DNA from: Deinococcus detaillensis
GTDB lineage: Bacteria > Deinococcota > Deinococci > Deinococcales > Deinococcaceae
Assembly (NCBI RefSeq): GCF_007280555.1
Contig: NZ_VKDB01000006.1
Coordinates: 62,001 to 126,000 of the forward strand
DNA: 64,000 nt
Direction of reading: 5' to 3'
The translations under genes were made by a program, and so were the position numbers. The stretch's first letter is position 1. Every line of letters starts with the position of its first letter. Shown here piece by piece: positions 52,060 through 63,239 of this stretch. The notes below the pieces were generated by a model that was given only the letters and a program-made list of their open reading frames with translations, searched no databases and was not told the DNA's origin.

Positions 52060-52957
52060 ACAGCAGCAGCCACAGCAAACCGATAAGTAGCGCCGTCACC
52101 AGACCGAGCAGCAGGACATTATTTTGAATGCTCGGCGCTGCATCTTTGATCTGTAATTGCTGGACGTAGAACTGGACATCAGGGCCGTCTTTGGCAGTCG
52201 TGGGGAATGGTTGGGCAGAAGGGGGAACGATGCTACTCACTCGCAAAACGTGGACCTGATAGCTGTTCAGTTCGAGCCTGGGCAGATTGAAGCTGCCGAC
52301 CAGCAAGTTGCCTGGTTGCTGGCTCGGAAGTGTGTGTACGGATTTTCCGTCCACTGTGAACGTGAAACCCTGTTTTTCAAACCGGCGCAGCAGCTTGTAA
52401 CTCACCGTCGATGGGCCGGACTCCGCGAAGATTCTCTCCAATCCCTGTGCGCCTGCCGAGCTGTAAGCGGTGCCGACCGAGCTGGAGGGCTGGGGACCAT
52501 ATAAAACCTGTGCTTGTGTTTGCAGCGGCTGAAAGGAAACCAAGTTTAAACTGATAGATATATCGCTGCTGTCATTCTTGGCGAAGGGTTGTCCCTCACC
52601 GCCTAAATTGCTTCGGTTAGTCAGGAATTCGAGTTGATTGGTTCCTTGCTTTGCGTCAATGAGTAACTGGGATTTGAACTCACCGGGCATCTTTGGACGA
52701 TGCGTGGCACGAAAGATCACGTCGCCATTGAGTATTAACTTGATCCACTGGCCCTCGTAAGGCAACGAAAGTTTGACATCAAGCTCAACTTGCTGCTGGG
52801 TGGTCGAGCTGAAGATAAGCTTGGCTTGCTTGCCTAGCAGCCAGCGCCCCCACGGTTCCTGACCACGGAAGTTGATTTGCTTGACTGGGCTGAGTTGCAA
52901 CGTGCTGTCAAAAGTCGGCACGGTGTTCGCTAGAGTTACGGGGGCAAGGTCAGCCAT
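52040..52957 (-). CDS. Hypothetical protein with C-terminal membrane anchor
   Basis: A 305-residue, beta-rich protein with one C-terminal transmembrane helix ([22 protein letters not shown]) and a short basic tail. The N-terminus has no recognisable signal peptide (it starts [13 protein letters not shown]). Stretches such as [22 protein letters not shown] and [13 protein letters not shown] suggest a carbohydrate-binding-like beta sandwich, but this is inference. Its start overlaps the ligase gene by 8 bases, so the two are a translational pair. Confidence 0.65.
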   Translation of the reverse strand: MADLAPVTLANTVPTFDSTLQLSPVKQINFRGQEPWGRWLLGKQAKLIFSSTTQQQVELDVKLSLPYEGQWIKLILNGDVIFRATHRPKMPGEFKSQLLIDAKQGTNQLEFLTNRSNLGGEGQPFAKNDSSDISISLNLVSFQPLQTQAQVLYGPQPSSSVGTAYSSAGAQGLERIFAESGPSTVSYKLLRRFEKQGFTFTVDGKSVHTLPSQQPGNLLVGSFNLPRLELNSYQVHVLRVSSIVPPSAQPFPTTAKDGPDVQFYVQQLQIKDAAPSIQNNVLLLGLVTALLIGLLWLLLFRLRRS

Positions 52958-54143
52958 TGATCTTCACGACCTGCGTGCTGCGCCAAACGCTGATCCCCAG
53001 CACCACCCACCACAATTCGGCGAAATGCGGGCTCGGTACGGCGACCACCACGTCCACGAAATTCATGGCGGTGTAACCGAATAGCACGGCGATCAGCAGT
53101 GGGTCGCGGCTTTTGGCGGCGGCCCAGAGCCCATAACCGTATACCAGCAGCAAACCGCTCAGGCCGATTACGCCCGTTTCCATCAACCACTGGAGCCAAG
53201 CGTTGTGGGCAATCAGCCACATGCCGCTGAAACTGCTGAGCCATTCGGGGCACTGAATTTGATTGGCGGTCAAAATGGGGTTGAGTTGGCAACCGCCCTT
53301 GAACAAGTAGGTCAAGTAAGGCCCGCCCTGATAAGCGCCCACGCCGCCGATGGGGGAGGTCTGCCAAGCGGCGTAAGCGTCGTCCCAGACAAAATTGCGT
53401 CCGCTGGCTTGATCGTCAAGTAGGCGCAGAATCGGCGTGATCTTGAGTTTTAAGGTGCTGACCGCGAAGATAGCGGCGGCCACGACGCCCAGCGGAATGA
53501 GCACCCAGCGGCGCATTCCCCGCTCTCCGGCGAGGAGCAAGGCTGCCATGCTGCCGACCACCAAAGCCAGCGTCGGCCCCCTGCTACCGGCTGCCAGCAG
53601 GGTGGCAATGGCCAGCAACCCTGCCGCGACACGCCACCAGATTGCCCCGCCGCGCCAGAACATGATGAGCCACAGGGCGATGACGGCCAGCAAACCCAGC
53701 GACACGGTGTAATAGTAAGGATGACTCAGCCGGGCCATGATGCCCGCCACTCCCTGTGTATAAAGGCTGTAACCCCAAGCCGTCAGGAAAATGACCACTT
53801 CTCCCCACAGCAGCGGGCGCAGATGGCGGCTGTCTTGTAGATACACCCCCGCCGCGATCATCGCTAAAATTTCGAGGGTGCGGATGCCGGCGAAGCCGAG
53901 CGAGAGCAGTGGGTTGGGGGTAAAAAGGGCCGCGACAATTTGCGAGGCAGCAAAGTAAAACAAGATCCAGCGGGCAACAAGTGGCAGACGCCGCAGCGAT
54001 CCCAGCGCCGCAAAGGCCACCAAGTAAAAGAACGGCACCACCGGAACGGCGGCGATCAGCCAAGGCAGCCAACGCGGAGGAGAAGTGGCCGTGCTGGAGG
54101 GAACAGGCCCGGAAGGCGTGGACGAGTGAGCGGGCAAAGACAC
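52950..54143 (-). CDS. O-antigen ligase/polymerase-like membrane protein (Wzy_C)
   Basis: A 397-residue protein from GTG 54143 with about 11 transmembrane helices. The Wzy_C core is visible as [22 protein letters not shown], and the large loop contains [25 protein letters not shown] and [18 protein letters not shown] rejected the ATG at 54230 because that frame crosses the tRNA-Glu terminator, whereas TACTGT lies five bases before the GTG. It may ligate or polymerise the polysaccharide made by the convergent operon. Confidence 0.85.
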   Translation of the reverse strand: MSLPAHSSTPSGPVPSSTATSPPRWLPWLIAAVPVVPFFYLVAFAALGSLRRLPLVARWILFYFAASQIVAALFTPNPLLSLGFAGIRTLEILAMIAAGVYLQDSRHLRPLLWGEVVIFLTAWGYSLYTQGVAGIMARLSHPYYYTVSLGLLAVIALWLIMFWRGGAIWWRVAAGLLAIATLLAAGSRGPTLALVVGSMAALLLAGERGMRRWVLIPLGVVAAAIFAVSTLKLKITPILRLLDDQASGRNFVWDDAYAAWQTSPIGGVGAYQGGPYLTYLFKGGCQLNPILTANQIQCPEWLSSFSGMWLIAHNAWLQWLMETGVIGLSGLLLVYGYGLWAAAKSRDPLLIAVLFGYTAMNFVDVVVAVPSPHFAELWWVVLGISVWRSTQVVKING

Positions 54144-54148
54144 ACCTG

Positions 54149-54154
54149 ACAGTA
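54149..54154 (-). promoter_or_regulatory. -10 box TACTGT of the ligase gene
   Basis: TACTGT, five bases, then the GTG at 54143-54141 on the minus strand. Confidence 0.5.
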
Positions 54155-54201
54155 TTTCACGAAGTCGGGAAAGGAGAGCGGCGCGGCGTGAATTCAGCAA
54201 G

Positions 54202-54239
54202 TAAAAAAAGCTCCGCCCTGCACGTGGCAAAGGGCGGAG
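54202..54239 (-). terminator. Intrinsic terminator of tRNA-Glu
   Basis: A perfect 9-bp stem CTCCGCCCT/AGGGCGGAG (54211-54219 with 54231-54239) is followed on the minus strand by CTTTTTTT. It begins 8 bases after the tRNA 3' end. Confidence 0.9.
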
Positions 54240-54246
54240 GCAAAGG

Positions 54247-54326
<80 letters not shown>

Positions 54327-54583
54327 TGTCGGATCTAAAAACGCACCTTTGGGAATCGTTTTTTTCGCCGCCCTTTCAAGGGGTGCTTTTCAGCACGGAA
54401 GGAATGATAGTGGGGAAAGTCGGTTCTGTCAACTGCGCTGGTTGTGCTTGACGACTTGGGGAGCGAGCTTTGGGCAGCAGCAGCGCGATTTGCTAGGCTA
54501 TGGACGCGAGATTTGCAGCCGTGCCACTCAGGGTTTTTTGGCGGCGGCAGTGAGTCATCCAAAACAGCACTGGAGAAACAGCT

Positions 54584-56002
<1,419 letters not shown>

Positions 56003-56101
56003 GCGGCGGCGGCGCAGGCTCGCCGTGTCGAGGGCTCAAAGCGGGCGCGGCTGGCTTCCTCAACCTGTTTGCCGCAGGCACGTTCTGTCAGCGCCAAACA
56101 G

Positions 56102-56135
56102 AAGTGGGCCGCCTTCAACTTGAGGCGGCCCACTT
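56102..56135 (+). terminator. Intrinsic terminator after the phosphohexomutase gene
   Basis: A perfect 13-bp stem AAGTGGGCCGCCT/AGGCGGCCCACTT with an 8-base loop, followed by CATTTCC. It also faces tRNA-Ser on the other strand. Confidence 0.8.
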
Positions 56136-56155
56136 CATTTCCTGTATCTAGCTTT

Positions 56156-56245
<90 letters not shown>

Positions 56246-56303
56246 AGCGCCAAGCAAGTTAGCGCTTTATGGGGTGAAGATGCAAGTCCCTGCCTGGCCC
56301 GCG

Positions 56304-56858
56304 CTAGGTGTAAGGGTCTTGGAGGTAGCGGCGCAGCACGTCCAAAGGAGCGAACGTGTGGGCCTTGAGGCCGCTCAGCACGGCGTGTGCCCCGCTCCAT
56401 GCGGCGGTGTACTGCTTGGGCAAGATGTGGCCCAGCCGCAGGGCTTCATCGAGTTCGTCTTCGTCCAGCACTTCGGTTTTGGTGACGTGCCACTCGCCGC
56501 CCGGCTGCACCTCTACCATCCCTACCACGTCCAAATAGAGATCGTCTATCCATGGTAGGCCCTCAGCACCAACGCCACTCGCCTCGCCGATGTCTATGTA
56601 GAGCTGCCGAATGTGCCCCGCCTCGTCGAGTTGGAGGGTCAGGGCGTGCTTGGCCGCTGTAGGCGCGTAATGCACCCAGCGGTAGCCGGTGTCCAGAATC
56701 CGCAGGGTGCGGTTCTCAAACGGCACCACCAGCGGGCTGTGGACTTCACCTGCCCGGTAATCAACGATCACGCCGCTGGGCACCACCAAAGTGGTTTGCT
56801 CGCCCCCGCCCACCACCCGCTGCCAATTGCGGCGGTCAAAGACTTTGCGTTTCAGCAT
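56304..56858 (-). CDS. DUF402-domain protein
   Basis: A 184-residue protein of the DUF402 family. [31 protein letters not shown] and [19 protein letters not shown], followed by an acidic helical end ([15 protein letters not shown]), show the FomD/YgaC-like barrel. Relatives are nucleoside di- and triphosphate phosphatases or sit in RNA-processing proteins. Its ATG lies within the 3' end of the purN-like gene (7-base overlap), so it is translated after it. Confidence 0.85.
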   Translation of the reverse strand: MLKRKVFDRRNWQRVVGGGEQTTLVVPSGVIVDYRAGEVHSPLVVPFENRTLRILDTGYRWVHYAPTAAKHALTLQLDEAGHIRQLYIDIGEASGVGAEGLPWIDDLYLDVVGMVEVQPGGEWHVTKTEVLDEDELDEALRLGHILPKQYTAAWSGAHAVLSGLKAHTFAPLDVLRRYLQDPYT

Positions 56859-57448
56859 GCTGGCGTTTCGCGGGCGGCCGAAAGTGCTCCGAGCGCCTGA
56901 ATCATCAGCGGGCCTTCGCTGGCCTGTACGCGGGCACGCAGGCTCGCCACCGTGTCGTCCGGCAGGACCGCCACTCGCGACTGCGCCACGATGGGGCCTT
57001 CGTCTATGCCCGCTTCCACCTGATGCACGGTTGCGCCGCTGACACGTTCGCCCGCCGCCAGCACCGCTGCGTGAACCAGGTCGCCGTACATGCCGCGCCC
57101 GCCGTACTTGGGCAGCAAGCTGGGATGCACGTTGAGGACGCGCTGCTTATACGCACTGAGCGTGAGTGGGCCGAGTTCGCGCATATAGCCGCTCAGAATG
57201 ACGGTGTCAATTTGGTGAGCGCGGAGAGATTTCAAGATGGCCGCGTCCAACTCGGCAGCATCGGCATAAGCCGCGCCGCTGAGGTGAAGGCGGGGCAGCT
57301 TGATCTCGGCGGCCCACCGCATCACCGCCGACGCGCTGTTGTTGCTGATGAGCAGGGCAGGGGTGGCGTCCAGCTCACCCGCCGCGCAGGCCGCCACCAC
57401 CGCCCGCGCCGTGCTGCCTCCGTGCGAGGAGAGAAAGCCGATCTTCAC
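56852..57448 (-). CDS. purN: Phosphoribosylglycinamide formyltransferase (PurN family)
   Basis: A 198-residue protein from GTG 57448. The catalytic triad of the formyltransferase fold is visible: Asn and His in [14 protein letters not shown], and Asp in [24 protein letters not shown] is also typical. The phosphate loop near the N-terminus reads [12 protein letters not shown] instead of the common SGxGSN, so substrate binding may differ. The expected role is formylating GAR in purine synthesis with formyl-tetrahydrofolate. It is followed by the overlapping DUF402 gene. Confidence 0.88.
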   Translation of the reverse strand: MKIGFLSSHGGSTARAVVAACAAGELDATPALLISNNSASAVMRWAAEIKLPRLHLSGAAYADAAELDAAILKSLRAHQIDTVILSGYMRELGPLTLSAYKQRVLNVHPSLLPKYGGRGMYGDLVHAAVLAAGERVSGATVHQVEAGIDEGPIVAQSRVAVLPDDTVASLRARVQASEGPLMIQALGALSAARETPAC

Positions 57449-57496
57449 GGGGTTTTCCGAACAAACTGGCCCCGCTCCTTAGCTTTTGCTGCTCCC

Positions 57497-58861
57497 TTAC
57501 TCAACCTGCGCCAGCTCCTGAAGCAAGTAAGCGCTGGTCAAAATGCCGTTGTGGTAATCCTTCACCGCGAAGCTCTCGTTGGGGCTGTGCGGAGCGTCTT
57601 CGTTGAGGCCAAAGTCGACCAAGACCACCGGCGCTTTGAGAATTTCTCTGAAGGCCGCCACAATCGGAATCGAGCCGCCGCCGCGCGTGAAGGCGGGCGC
57701 TTTGCCGTAAACCTGCTGGAGCGCTTTGCCCGCCGCCCGCACGTAAGGGTTGTCGAGGTCGATTTTGACCGGTTGGCCGCCGTGCAGCGCCCGCACTTCC
57801 ACCTTGACGCCTGCGGGGGCAATCTTCGGAACGTAGTCCTGAATGAGTTTGGTGATGTTCTCCGTGTCTTGGCCGGGCACCAGCCGCATGCTGATTTTGG
57901 CTCCGGCTTTGGCGGCGATCACGGTTTTGCTGCCCTCGCCCTGATAGCCGCCCCAAATGCCATTGACATCCAGCGTCGGGCGTGCCCAGATTCTTTCCAA
58001 AGTTGTGTAGCCCGCTTCGCCGGGAAGTCCTGCGGCGTCGATGCTGGCGGCAAACTCGGCGTCGCTGTGCGGCAAGCTGGCCCACAGGTCGCGTTCTTCT
58101 TGGGTGATTTCGTCAATGCCGTCATAAAAGCCCGGAATGGTGATGCGGCCCTGCTCGTCTTTGAGCTTACTGATGATTTCGGCCAGGGCGTTGATCGGGT
58201 TGGGTGCAACGCCGCCGTAGCTGCCGCTGTGGAGGTCGCGGTTTGCGCCCTGTACCAGCACTTCCACGTAACTCAGCCCGCGCAGGCCGTAGGTCACGGT
58301 CGGCACGTCCGGCGCGAAGCGCGAGCCGTCAGAAATCACGATCACATCGCACTTGAGCTGCTCGGCGTACTGCTGCAAGTACGGCTCCAAATTCTTGCTG
58401 CCGACTTCTTCTTCGCCTTCCAGCAAAAATTTGACGTTGAGGGGGAGCTCGCCCGATGCCAGCAGCAACTCCACGCCGCGAATGTGGGCGTAGGCTTGGC
58501 CCTTGTCGTCGGTGGAGCCGCGTGCGTAGATACGGCCATTTCGCACGGTGGGTTCAAACGGGGGTGTCAGCCATTCTTCAATCGGGGCTTCGGGCTGCAC
58601 GTCGTAGTGGCCGTATATCAGTACGGTGGGCTTGGCCGGATCGCTCAGGTGCTCGGCGTAGACCACCGGATGCCCGTCTGTGGCTTCCACACGGGCCGTG
58701 AAGCCTAAGGTGGCGAGCTTGGCCTGCAAGTACTCGGCGGCCCGCCGCATATCGCCTACGTGGCTGGGATCGGCGCTGACACTAGGAATACGCAGCAGCT
58801 CGAAGAGTTCGTTGTTGGCACTGGTTTGCTCCGCTTCGGAAAGCACAAAAGTTGGATTCAT
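57497..58861 (-). CDS. M20-family dipeptidase
   Basis: A 454-residue zinc peptidase of the M20 (ArgE/DapE/CNDP) family. Metal and catalytic motifs are [13 protein letters not shown], the bridging Asp in [15 protein letters not shown], the general base Glu pair in [10 protein letters not shown], and the late His-bearing [11 protein letters not shown]. The lid domain is [13 protein letters not shown] to [11 protein letters not shown]. It hydrolyses dipeptides in the cytoplasm; specificity is not readable. It has its own leaderless-type promoter. Confidence 0.94.
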   Translation of the reverse strand: MNPTFVLSEAEQTSANNELFELLRIPSVSADPSHVGDMRRAAEYLQAKLATLGFTARVEATDGHPVVYAEHLSDPAKPTVLIYGHYDVQPEAPIEEWLTPPFEPTVRNGRIYARGSTDDKGQAYAHIRGVELLLASGELPLNVKFLLEGEEEVGSKNLEPYLQQYAEQLKCDVIVISDGSRFAPDVPTVTYGLRGLSYVEVLVQGANRDLHSGSYGGVAPNPINALAEIISKLKDEQGRITIPGFYDGIDEITQEERDLWASLPHSDAEFAASIDAAGLPGEAGYTTLERIWARPTLDVNGIWGGYQGEGSKTVIAAKAGAKISMRLVPGQDTENITKLIQDYVPKIAPAGVKVEVRALHGGQPVKIDLDNPYVRAAGKALQQVYGKAPAFTRGGGSIPIVAAFREILKAPVVLVDFGLNEDAPHSPNESFAVKDYHNGILTSAYLLQELAQVE

Positions 58862-58868
58862 GACTGCG

Positions 58869-58874
58869 ATTCTA
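58869..58874 (-). promoter_or_regulatory. -10 box TAGAAT of M20 peptidase gene
   Basis: TAGAAT, seven bases, then the ATG (58861-58859) on the minus strand. Confidence 0.55.
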
Positions 58875-58894
58875 CGCCGCAGCGAGGGCAGAGG

Positions 58895-59131
58895 TCAGCT
58901 CCCGCCCTGAAGTTTGGCATTGACGATCCGTTCATTGCCGCGCCGGTAATTGCCAGTGGCGCGGGCGAGAAGCTGTTGCTGAGCGTCGATGTCTTCAGCG
59001 GCGCTGAGCGCTCGGAGCAGTTTTTCGGCCCGCTGACCGCCCAACACCATCACGACATTCAGGCCGCGCGAAATCCGCAGCCGCCCGTCTTTGGTGGCCT
59101 GAAAGGTAAACGGATCGTCGCTGAGGCCCAT
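58895..59131 (-). CDS. Small hypothetical protein (78 aa)
   Basis: A 78-residue protein, FTFQATKDGRLRISRGLNVVMVLGGQRAEKLLRAL (shown only to mark the start; residues about 8-42), then a helical Gln/Arg-rich end and TGNYRRGNERIVNAKL. There are no membrane segments. A -10 (TAGAGT) seven bases before the ATG supports the start. It resembles small conserved Deinococcus proteins of unknown role. The gene ends 34 bases before the peptidase start on the same strand. Confidence 0.65.
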   Translation of the reverse strand: MGLSDDPFTFQATKDGRLRISRGLNVVMVLGGQRAEKLLRALSAAEDIDAQQQLLARATGNYRRGNERIVNAKLQGGS

Positions 59132-59138
59132 TGGCTAG

Positions 59139-59144
59139 ACTCTA
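59139..59144 (-). promoter_or_regulatory. -10 box TAGAGT of 78-aa gene
   Basis: TAGAGT, seven bases, then the ATG at 59131-59129; it faces the divergent promoter at 59167. Confidence 0.5.
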
Positions 59145-59166
59145 GCTTAGAGCGCGGCCCAGCTTG

Positions 59167-59172
59167 TACCCT
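59167..59172 (+). promoter_or_regulatory. -10 box TACCCT of PPase-like operon
   Basis: TACCCT is six bases before ATG 59179. Its expected -35 falls on the -10 of the divergent gene. Confidence 0.5.
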
Positions 59173-59178
59173 CTGGCT

Positions 59179-59532
59179 ATGCGTCCCGATCTCACTTCTT
59201 ACCTCGGCCAAACCGTGCGGGTGGTGGTTGACCGGCCCCTCGGCAGCCGCCACCCGCGCTGGCCCGGTCTCATTTACCCGGTCAACTCTGGCGAACTTCC
59301 CCAGACGCTCAGCGGCGACGGGCTGCCCATAGACGCTTACTTGCTGGGCTGGACAACCCCGCTGGCCGAAGCACAGGGCGTGGTGGTGGCCGTCGTGGTG
59401 CGCCGGAACGATACCGAAGACAAACTGATCGTGGCCCGCCCCAGCACGGTTTGGACAGACGCGGAGCTGCTGGCAGCCGTGGAGTTCCAAGAGCGCTTTT
59501 TTGTCTCGGAGCTGGTTAGACTGCCCTCATGA
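59179..59532 (+). CDS. Inorganic pyrophosphatase-like protein
   Basis: A 117-residue protein. VRVVVDRPLGSRHPRWPGLIYPVNSGELPQTLSGDGLPIDAYLLG (residues about 13-57, cited by its ends) follows the plan of the short pyrophosphatase family common in Firmicutes: DRPLGSxHP, IYPVNxG, DGxxIDAYxLG. The acidic residues needed for metal binding are partly kept (GDG, IDAY). Activity is likely but unproven. Its stop overlaps the SDR start (ATGA). Confidence 0.75.
   Translation: MRPDLTSYLGQTVRVVVDRPLGSRHPRWPGLIYPVNSGELPQTLSGDGLPIDAYLLGWTTPLAEAQGVVVAVVVRRNDTEDKLIVARPSTVWTDAELLAAVEFQERFFVSELVRLPS
59517..59522 (+). promoter_or_regulatory. Internal -10 box TAGACT before the SDR gene
   Basis: TAGACT is six bases before ATG 59529, inside the end of the upstream gene. 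The SDR gene may therefore be both coupled and separately transcribed. Confidence 0.45.
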
Positions 59533-60212
59533 TTGCAACCACACTCATCACCGGAGCCAGCGGCGACATCGGCTCGGCATTGGCCCAGGCTTGCCGCGAC
59601 CACCGCCTGATCTTGCAAGGCCGTGACGAAGCCAAACTGAGCGCTCTGTGCGCCGAATTGCCCAACGCCCGCCCGCTGCTGCTCGATCTGGCGCGGCCTG
59701 AGACGTTTGCGGCGGCGCTCGCAGACTTGCCCCCACTGACCAACTTGATTCACAACGCCGGAACGGTGGAACTCGGCCCAGTTGCCGAGCAAGACCACAG
59801 CGTTTGGACCAACACCCTGGCCGTCAACGTGGTGGCTCCCGCCGAGCTGACCCGTTTGCTGCTCCCCAATTTGCGCCAGATGCGCGGCTGCGTGGTCTTT
59901 ATCAACTCCGGCGCGGGCCTGAGTGCCAGCGCGGGCTGGAGCAGTTACGCCGCCAGCAAGTTCGCGCTGCGGGCGCTGGCTGACGCCCTGCGGGCTGAGG
60001 AGAGCGGGGCGGGCCTGCGCGTCACCAGTATTTATCCGGGCCGCACCGCCAGCGCCATGCAGCAAAAAGTGCGGCGGCAAGAAGGCGAAACCTACGACGC
60101 TGAAACGTTCATCCAGCCGCAGACGCTGGCCCAAACCGTGCGCTTCGTGCTGGACGCGCCCAGAGACATTCTGCTGAGCGACGTCACGGCCCGCTCTACC
60201 GGAGGAGCCTGA
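59529..60212 (+). CDS. Short-chain dehydrogenase/reductase
   Basis: A 227-residue classical SDR. TLITGASGDIGSALAQA is the NADP motif and LIHNAGTVELG the NNAG equivalent. The active site is the Ser in VFINSGAGLSAS and Tyr-xxx-Lys in SYAASKFALRA. SIYPGRTASAM follows. Substrate unknown. It sits between the PPase-like gene (ATGA overlap) and the HAD gene (CTGA overlap). Confidence 0.93.
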   Translation: MIATTLITGASGDIGSALAQACRDHRLILQGRDEAKLSALCAELPNARPLLLDLARPETFAAALADLPPLTNLIHNAGTVELGPVAEQDHSVWTNTLAVNVVAPAELTRLLLPNLRQMRGCVVFINSGAGLSASAGWSSYAASKFALRALADALRAEESGAGLRVTSIYPGRTASAMQQKVRRQEGETYDAETFIQPQTLAQTVRFVLDAPRDILLSDVTARSTGGA

Positions 60213-60859
60213 GCTTCAGGGCCGTCATTTTTGATCTGGACGGCACCCTGCATGACCGCTCAGCCACTCTTGCCGAGTACCTGCTGGGCCACGTGGAGCG
60301 CTTTGACTTGCCGAGCGGGTACGCTGAGCGCTTCACCGAGCTGGACGATTTTGGCTACTACCCCAAGCCGGAGGTGTTCGCGGCGCTGGTGGCCGAGTAT
60401 CAGCTTGTACACGATCCTGCTGTCCTCTTTGCCGACTTCAGAGAACACAAATTGGGGGCCGTCAAGCTGATGGTGGGCGCTCACGAAGTCTTGGCCGAAC
60501 TGCGGTGGCGTGGCCTCAAGATTGGGGTGCTGACCAACGGCCGCACCACCATGTAGCACGGCGTGATGGAGCGTCTCGGTTTGCTGCCGCTCGTCGACGA
60601 CCTGATCATCAGTGGGGCCGCCGGAATTGCCAAGCCCGACCCGCGCATTTATGAGCTGGCCCTTGAGCGGCTGTGCGTCCCGGCAGGCAAGACGTTGTTC
60701 GTCGGAGACTCGCCGCGCAACGACATTGCTGGGCCGCAGGCGGCGGGAATGCGGGCCGCGTACCTGCCTACCAGCCACCCGCTGCCCTCAGGTACCGTGC
60801 CGGACTTTGTCCTGAGCCGCTTGGCCGATGTGCTGGCGCTGATAGATCCATCAATTTGA
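60209..60859 (+). pseudogene. HAD-family hydrolase with in-frame amber and CTG at the start position
   Basis: The frame gives a complete HAD phosphatase of about 216 codons. Motif I is AVIFDLDGTLHDRS, motif II GVLTNGRTTM, motif III the Lys in IAKPDPRIYELAL, and motif IV LFVGDSPRNDIAGPQAAGM. It is broken by TAG at 60554-60556 directly after TTM, a place where relatives commonly have Gln (CAG is one base away). No ATG, GTG or TTG precedes motif I in frame. The only candidate is CTG 60209, which overlaps the SDR stop as CTGA, just where this operon's ATGA overlap would be expected. It may be a decaying gene, a read-through gene or a sequencing error. Confidence 0.8.
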
Positions 60860-60864
60860 AAACT

Positions 60865-60900
60865 GAAAACCGCCCACCTCGATTTGAAGTGAGCGGCTTG
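60865..60900 (-). terminator. Intrinsic terminator of the parvulin gene
   Basis: The imperfect stem CCGCTCAC/GTGGGCGG (60889-60896 with 60870-60877) is followed on the minus strand by TTTTCAGTTTTC. Confidence 0.65.
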
Positions 60901-60916
60901 AAATAAAGGAGGGAGT

Positions 60917-62026
60917 TTAAGGTGCGGAAGGCGCGGTGGTGGGCGCAGCGTCTGTCGGGGCAGCGTCATCCGTCGGCGCGGGGGCGGCGGGCAAGCGGTC
61001 GGCGTAAGTCGTCACCTTGAGGCGGTTGACTTGAGCGTCCAAATACTTCTGGGCGGCTTCACCGGCCAATTGGTCGCGGATTTGGCTGTCCACTTCGCTC
61101 AGTGGCGCGGTTCCGGCGTCGGTGCGCTTGGTCACGACCAACACGTGATACCCGAACTGTGACTTGACCAGCTGAACCTGGTTGAGCGGCCCCTCGAAGC
61201 TGGCCTTGTCGAATTCCGGTACGGTATCGCCCGGTGCGAGGCAGCCGAGGTCGCCGCCCTGCACGGCGCTGCCGGGGTCTTTGGACTGGGCCGCCGCGAT
61301 TTTGGCGAAGTCGCCGCCCGCCGCGAGGTCTTTGACGATCTGCTGCGCTTCGGCTTCGGTAGGCACCAAAATGTGCTTGACGCAGGCCTCGGCCTTGCGG
61401 GTAAAGCTGGCTTTGTTGAGGCTGTAAAATCCGGCGACCAACGAATCGCTGAATTTGAAGCGCGTCTGAATGCTCTTGAGATAAGCGGCCACGATCTGCT
61501 GCTCTTGCAGCGACTGGCGGTAATCGGCTTCGTCGGCAAAGCCGCTGCCCTGAAGCGCGGTATCAAATTCCTCTTTGCTGGGAAACTGGCCTTGGTCGGT
61601 GGTGAGTTGGGTATCGATGGCCGCGTCGTCACTTTTGAATCCGGCTTTTTTGGCAAGTTGCAAGGTGGCCTGCTGACGGGAAAAAGTGGTCAAAAACTGC
61701 GGCTTGAACTGATTGAACGAGCTTTCCATATCGCTGCTGTAGGGCATGCCCTGCGAGTTGGCGCTGCGGGCCACCGCCATGCGGAACGAGCGGTCAAAGT
61801 CGGCCATGGTGTAGTCGGTGCCGCCCACCGTCGCCACTACGGTGGTGGGATCGGTTTCCGGCAGAGCGGGCGCGGCAGTGGGAGCGGGCGCAGTGGTGGC
61901 AGGCGCGGTGGTAGCGGGCGCGGCAGCAGGTGCGGGCGTTGCGGGCAGAGTAGGCGCAGGCGTGGTGGCCTGAGCCGCCGCCAGCGAGGTGAGAGCCAGC
62001 AGGGCAGTCAACAGATATTTTTTCAC
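60917..62026 (-). CDS. Secreted parvulin-type peptidyl-prolyl isomerase
   Basis: A 369-residue protein from GTG 62026. It has a signal peptide (KKYLLTALLALTSLAAAQA), a Pro/Ala/Thr-rich linker (residues 21-58), and a SurA_N-like helical region. A single parvulin domain follows: CVKHILVPTEAEAQQIVKDL, DFAKIAAAQSKDPGSAVQGGDLG and FGYHVLVVTKR. A low-complexity Ala/Pro/Thr tail ends it. It would assist folding of exported proteins in the periplasm-like space, alongside the membrane-anchored foldase at the window start. Confidence 0.93.
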   Translation of the reverse strand: MKKYLLTALLALTSLAAAQATTPAPTLPATPAPAAAPATTAPATTAPAPTAAPALPETDPTTVVATVGGTDYTMADFDRSFRMAVARSANSQGMPYSSDMESSFNQFKPQFLTTFSRQQATLQLAKKAGFKSDDAAIDTQLTTDQGQFPSKEEFDTALQGSGFADEADYRQSLQEQQIVAAYLKSIQTRFKFSDSLVAGFYSLNKASFTRKAEACVKHILVPTEAEAQQIVKDLAAGGDFAKIAAAQSKDPGSAVQGGDLGCLAPGDTVPEFDKASFEGPLNQVQLVKSQFGYHVLVVTKRTDAGTAPLSEVDSQIRDQLAGEAAQKYLDAQVNRLKVTTYADRLPAAPAPTDDAAPTDAAPTTAPSAP

Positions 62027-62032
62027 TTGCTC

Positions 62033-62038
62033 ACTTTA
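62033..62038 (-). promoter_or_regulatory. -10 box TAAAGT of parvulin gene
   Basis: TAAAGT, six bases, then the GTG at 62026-62024 on the minus strand. Confidence 0.55.
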
Positions 62039-62152
62039 GCGTTCCAAAGACTGCTTTGCTTTGAGCCAGCCTCCATTCTTCGGCGGCTTTGCCGGGTGCT
62101 GTTTTGGGCCGCCTGATTTGATCCGGCAAAGTCACCCTTACTGCTTGCCTGC

Positions 62153-62158
62153 TACAAT
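62153..62158 (+). promoter_or_regulatory. -10 box TACAAT of femX gene
   Basis: TACAAT is seven bases before GTG 62166, which decides that start over an ATG-type frame from 62061. Confidence 0.6.
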
Positions 62159-62165
62159 CCTGACC

Positions 62166-63238
<1,073 letters not shown>

Positions 63239-63239
<1 letters not shown>

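Noticed and set aside
54144..54230. ATG start at 54230 for the ligase gene
   Set aside because: That extension reads through the tRNA-Glu terminator and adds a non-membrane Arg/Ser-rich leader; GTG 54143 with its -10 is better.
57023..58708. 561-codon plus-strand ORF
   Set aside because: Shadow of the purN and M20 peptidase genes; no family features.
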